Source: Pedobacter jeongneungensis
GTDB lineage: Bacteria > Bacteroidota > Bacteroidia > Sphingobacteriales > Sphingobacteriaceae
NCBI RefSeq assembly: GCF_000633455.1
Contig: NZ_AYMG01000010.1
Span: forward strand, 248,001 to 312,000
DNA length: 64,000 nt
Direction of reading: 5' to 3'
Both the position numbers and the translations under genes were made by a program. The notes under the pieces are model-generated. The model was not told the origin of the DNA. It saw only the letters and a list, made by a program, of their open reading frames with translations, and searched no databases. Shown piece by piece: positions 61,368 through 64,000 of the stretch (its first letter is position 1; each line of letters begins with the position of its first letter).

Positions 61368-62054
61368 ATGGATTTAGCCGAACACTACAATAAACTTTAT
61401 ACCGAATCGATTGCCAAAATAGCTCAGGGTGAATACGAAATTGACCATTTAATTGATTCGGCTACTGATCAGCGTATGGGGATTACTTTGGTGATCAGGC
61501 CTGATGCTGCAACGAATCATAATATCCAACAGTTTTTAAGTGAGGCTAAATCCATTGATCCTGACCAGTATTATTATCAAAATGCAGATATTCACATCAC
61601 TTTAATGTCGATCATTTCCTGTTATAATGGTTTTGATCTGAAGGATATCAATGTTCAGGATTATATTCCGCTTATTCAGCAAAGTTTAGCCAGGTATAAA
61701 AGTTTCAAGATTCAGTTTAAGGGCTTAACGGCATCTCCATCCTGCATTTTAATCCAGGGATTTTTAACGGATACCTTAAACGAAATCAGGGATGACCTGC
61801 GCACAATATTCAAAAATTCAGATCTGCAACAAAGCATTGATAAACGCTATACCATTCAAACAGCCCACTCCACAGTAATTCGTTTCAGATCAGAACTAAA
61901 AAATCAAGCTGCACTGATTAATCTAATTGAAAAATACAGAGATTTTGATTTCGGGACTTTTGACGTTAAACAGATCGAACTGGTTTATAACGATTGGTAT
62001 CAGCGGGAGAAATTTGTTAAAAAGCTGCATACCTTTTCATTAGACCTTAACTAA
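61368..62054 (+). CDS. 2H phosphoesterase superfamily protein (2'-5' RNA ligase-like)
   Basis: Encodes 228 residues with the two diagnostic HxTx-type motifs: HITLMSI near residue 83 and HSTVIRF near residue 166. Each half is an alpha/beta unit (FKIQFKGLTASPSCILIQGF). Members hydrolyse cyclic phosphodiesters of RNA or small molecules or ligate RNA. It starts 11 nt past a terminator, so its promoter is not obvious. Substrate unknown. Confidence 0.82.
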   Translation: MDLAEHYNKLYTESIAKIAQGEYEIDHLIDSATDQRMGITLVIRPDAATNHNIQQFLSEAKSIDPDQYYYQNADIHITLMSIISCYNGFDLKDINVQDYIPLIQQSLARYKSFKIQFKGLTASPSCILIQGFLTDTLNEIRDDLRTIFKNSDLQQSIDKRYTIQTAHSTVIRFRSELKNQAALINLIEKYRDFDFGTFDVKQIELVYNDWYQREKFVKKLHTFSLDLN

Positions 62055-62060
62055 TTTCTT

Positions 62061-62068
62061 TATCTTCG
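62061..62068 (+). promoter_or_regulatory. -7-like promoter box of the duplicated-domain lipoprotein gene
   Basis: TATCTTCG, seven of eight positions to TAnnTTTG, 33 nt before the GTG start. Confidence 0.4.
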
Positions 62069-62101
62069 CGTAAATTTATTAACCATAACAAATTAGCCCT
62101 C

Positions 62102-62974
62102 GTGAAAGTACCTTTTAAATTATCCTTATTGGCATTGGTATGCCTTCTCATTACTTCATCCTGCAAAAAAGAAATTGATTACCACCCTGAATGGGATACA
62201 TCCTCTATGAGCGGAAAAGTTGATGGTGTTTTATTGCAGTGTACATTTACAACGGCCCAAACTTATGTGATAGGCGATAAAACAACTCTACAGATTTTGG
62301 GAAATAAAGTAACCAGTGGTTTTAGTTTAGTAATTAGTGATTTTAAAGGTGTTGGAACATATACTATATCCGACAGTAATATTGCTACCTATCTACCAAA
62401 TGTAACTGGCTTACAAGATGCTTACCTTAGTACCTCTAACGGTACAATTAAGATAACCAGTTATTTAGCTAACCAATATATTAAAGGTACTTTCGAATTT
62501 AAAGGACAAAATTATGTGACTTCAGCCACCAAAACCATTAGCGAAGGCCAGTTTAGCATTAGTTTGGTGCCAGCAAAAATCCCTGAATCGAATAATAGTA
62601 CAAATAACTTAAGTGCAAAGGTTGATGGCACTGTAACTGGCTTTACCGGCGAGGCTTCATCAGTAATGTCTCCCCTTGGCAAATTATTAACCATTACAAC
62701 AGTCAACGGAGATAAACGCCTGCTTATTTCAATAATTGACTACAAAGGTGTAGGTACTTACGATATAGCTAAAGACGGAACTGGTGTTTATATGAAAGAC
62801 CAAGGTCAAACCGGTTCATTTTATGCAGATGCGGGCACTTTGGTGATTACAAGCGAAGCCGGAAATAAGTTGAAAGGAACATTTTTCTTCAGTGGTGGCA
62901 ACCAGAATACCACCATAAAAACATCGGTAAATATTACAGACGGGACTTTTGATTTACCTTTTAGTAAATTATAA
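62102..62974 (+). CDS. Lipoprotein with internally duplicated DUF6252-like domain, GTG start
   Basis: Encodes 290 residues beginning at GTG. The lipobox is ITSSC (Cys21). Two similar halves follow: MSGKVDGVLLQCTF, SGFSLVISDFKGVGTYTI, GTIKITSYLANQYIKGTFEF, and then LSAKVDGTVTGFTG, RLLISIIDYKGVGTYDI, GTLVITSEAGNKLKGTFFF. Each fits the DUF6252 pattern. It is surface or periplasmic. Function unknown. A strong terminator follows. Confidence 0.8.
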   Translation: MKVPFKLSLLALVCLLITSSCKKEIDYHPEWDTSSMSGKVDGVLLQCTFTTAQTYVIGDKTTLQILGNKVTSGFSLVISDFKGVGTYTISDSNIATYLPNVTGLQDAYLSTSNGTIKITSYLANQYIKGTFEFKGQNYVTSATKTISEGQFSISLVPAKIPESNNSTNNLSAKVDGTVTGFTGEASSVMSPLGKLLTITTVNGDKRLLISIIDYKGVGTYDIAKDGTGVYMKDQGQTGSFYADAGTLVITSEAGNKLKGTFFFSGGNQNTTIKTSVNITDGTFDLPFSKL

Positions 62975-62996
62975 AAAGTTAAATTTTAAAATATGG

Positions 62997-63029
62997 AAGC
63001 CGTTGATTTAATAATCAGCGGCTTTTGTT
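62997..63029 (+). terminator. Terminator after the duplicated-domain lipoprotein gene
   Basis: AAGCCGTTGAT pairs with ATCAGCGGCTT (one G-T pair), loop of six, then TTGTTTTG. Confidence 0.75.
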
Positions 63030-63111
63030 TTGACAGAGGTTTTGCGAGTAATCCTTCAGTCACAAAAAACAAATGCCCATGATGTAATTTCTTAATCAAA
63101 AGCTTGAATGG

Positions 63112-63119
63112 TATATTTG
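63112..63119 (+). promoter_or_regulatory. -7 promoter box of the AraC-type regulator gene
   Basis: TATATTTG, 23 nt before the ATG at 63143, matching TAnnTTTG. Confidence 0.5.
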
Positions 63120-63142
63120 TTTAGCGATCAAAATCATTTTAT

Positions 63143-63550
63143 ATGAAAATTCCACAGAAGTTTTTTGCCCGTCGACATGAAATTGCAGCAGATTATTTAA
63201 AAGAATTAGATAAACATCTTGATGACATTGTATCTGGTCGTGCGACAGAAATGTTTGAGGTAAGAGATTTTGCCGATTTAATCCACATACACCCAACTCA
63301 TTTAAGTAATACGATTAAAGCTGCTACCGGCCATTCGCCATGTTTCTTTTTTGAAGAGCGTTTAATGGAAATTTCTAAAGCAATGTTGCAGAATGTAAGT
63401 ATGCCCATTGCCGAAATTGCCAGGATATTAACTTACGATCCATCTAACTTCACCAAGTTTTTTAAACACTTCGCGGGTCAAACCCCAAAACAGTATCGGG
63501 AGGCTTATTTCGAGTCTTTAGCAACAAATAAGGAAATTGTCACCATATAA
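63143..63550 (+). CDS. AraC-family helix-turn-helix regulator, DNA-binding domain only
   Basis: Encodes 135 residues. Two HTH units are seen: VRDFADLIHIHPTHLSNTIKAATGHSP (about 34-60) and MPIAEIARILTYDPSNFTKFFKHFAGQTPKQYRE (about 93-126), the second carrying the AraC signature. There is no ligand-binding domain beyond a short N-terminal helix region. It lies 86 bp before an SDR gene whose upstream region carries iterated repeats, so it likely controls that gene. Confidence 0.88.
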   Translation: MKIPQKFFARRHEIAADYLKELDKHLDDIVSGRATEMFEVRDFADLIHIHPTHLSNTIKAATGHSPCFFFEERLMEISKAMLQNVSMPIAEIARILTYDPSNFTKFFKHFAGQTPKQYREAYFESLATNKEIVTI

Positions 63551-63598
63551 AACTTAAACAGTCACCATTTTTACTTAAGCTGTCACCATTTTTACAGC
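63539..63598 (+). promoter_or_regulatory. Three iterated GTCACCAT direct repeats before the SDR gene
   Basis: GTCACCAT starts at 63539, 63561 and 63582 (steps of 22 and 21 bp). The second and third share 14 bases, GTCACCATTTTTAC. The first spans the stop codon of the regulator gene. Steps of two helix turns on one face are usual for AraC-type operators, and the -7 box of the SDR gene follows at 63610. Confidence 0.65.
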
Positions 63599-63609
63599 CA
63601 ATTTCCATC

Positions 63610-63617
63610 TAATTTTG
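63610..63617 (+). promoter_or_regulatory. -7 promoter box of the SDR gene
   Basis: TAATTTTG, 19 nt before the ATG at 63637. Confidence 0.5.
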
Positions 63618-63636
63618 TTTAACAAATAAAAAGAAA

Positions 63637-64000
63637 ATGGAAACACAAAATAAAATTGCCCTGGTAACCGGCGGTAGCCGCGGATTAGGAAAAAATGCTG
63701 CTTTAAAAATCGCTGCAAAAGGAATTGGCGTAATCGTTACTTATCAGTCTAAAAAAGAGGAGGCTGAAGACACCGTTAATGAAATCAAAAAATTAGGTGT
63801 ACAGGCAGCGGCCTTACAGCTAAATGTAGCCGATACCAAAACTTTCGATACTTTTTTTACTGAGGTTAAAACGGTACTGAAGTCTGTTTTTAATGCCGAA
63901 AAATTCGATTTTTTAGTAAATAACGCAGGTATTGGTATCCATGCTTCTTTTGATGAAACTACCGAAGAACAGTTTGACACATTGGTAAACATCCAGTTTA
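63637..64000 (+). CDS. Short-chain dehydrogenase/reductase (5' part; runs off the window)
   Basis: The first 121 residues of an SDR. The cofactor loop is VTGGSRGLGKNAALKI (TGxxxGxG), a nucleotide-specificity turn follows at TYQSKKEEA, then DFLVNNAGIGI (NNAG motif). The catalytic Tyr-Lys lies beyond the window end. It is an NAD(P)-dependent oxidoreductase of unknown substrate, preceded by iterated regulator-type repeats and an AraC-family gene. Confidence 0.92.
   Translation, partial: METQNKIALVTGGSRGLGKNAALKIAAKGIGVIVTYQSKKEEAEDTVNEIKKLGVQAAALQLNVADTKTFDTFFTEVKTVLKSVFNAEKFDFLVNNAGIGIHASFDETTEEQFDTLVNIQF

Overview
The window looks like a chromosomal segment of a Sphingobacteriaceae-type member of the Bacteroidota, most like Pedobacter. 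The evidence is the gliding/T9SS genes (gldC, gldA, gldF, gldG, a type B sorting domain), a CxxxY-type CcmE, many Bacteroidota-only DUF families (DUF4836, DUF4397, DUF3810, DUF6252), the Bacteroidota -7 promoter box TAnnTTTG in front of many genes, an AT-rich composition and almost no Shine-Dalgarno sites. No rRNA, tRNA, prophage, IS transposase or CRISPR array was found.

Layout. 0-5 kb: a T9SS cargo gene broken by two one-base shifts, a small unknown gene plus ftsE, then grpE-dnaJ. 5-11 kb: a DUF3829 lipoprotein, DUF72 protein, Ppx/GppA phosphatase, Maf, a Spy-like protein and a two-domain universal stress protein behind a perfect 48-bp palindrome. 11-16 kb (minus strand): ccmE-ccmF-DUF2520 gene-ferredoxin-iscX-kdsC. 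16-21 kb: an exported lipoprotein and two related exported proteins, then a 600-bp intergenic pile of repeats. 21-25 kb (minus): glutamate-type dehydrogenase and ccmB-ccmC-ccmD. 25-34 kb: ogt, cupin, lipocalin, gldC, an RhlE-type helicase, dihydroorotase, a YoeB-type toxin-antitoxin pair, a DUF3810 metalloprotease, miaE and a glycosyltransferase. 34-45 kb: hscA, an M28 peptidase, a luciferase-like oxidoreductase, DUF2339/DUF3999 membrane genes, an S1/P1-nuclease/phospholipase C-type enzyme and DedA. 45-54 kb (minus): two DUF4397 lipoproteins, dnaN, gldF-gldG, three outer-membrane barrel proteins, gldA and a glycerophosphodiesterase. 54-59 kb: a four-gene two-component module (minus) divergent from an unusual plus-strand locus encoding a 28-residue peptide, a Cys/His-containing protein with a beta-strand-rich tail, and a Gly-Gly-X repeat protein. 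59-64 kb: glycyl-tRNA synthetase, a 2H phosphoesterase, a duplicated-domain lipoprotein, an AraC-type regulator and the start of an SDR gene behind three iterated operator-like repeats.

How genes work together. Cytochrome c maturation is split over two loci (ccmEF; ccmBCD) with no ccmA in the window. Fe-S assembly functions (fdx, iscX, hscA) are likewise dispersed. The Gld ABC transporter is split into gldFG and gldA. Spacers are crowded with at least three families of short dispersed inverted repeats, one resembling RAYT-mobilised REP elements. Six genes have the -7 box only 4-7 nt before the start codon, which predicts leaderless mRNAs.

The best candidates for undescribed biology are the Gly-Gly-X/peptide locus at 57.6-59.2 kb together with its divergent two-component module, the 48-bp palindrome before the stress gene, and the iterated repeats before the SDR gene.
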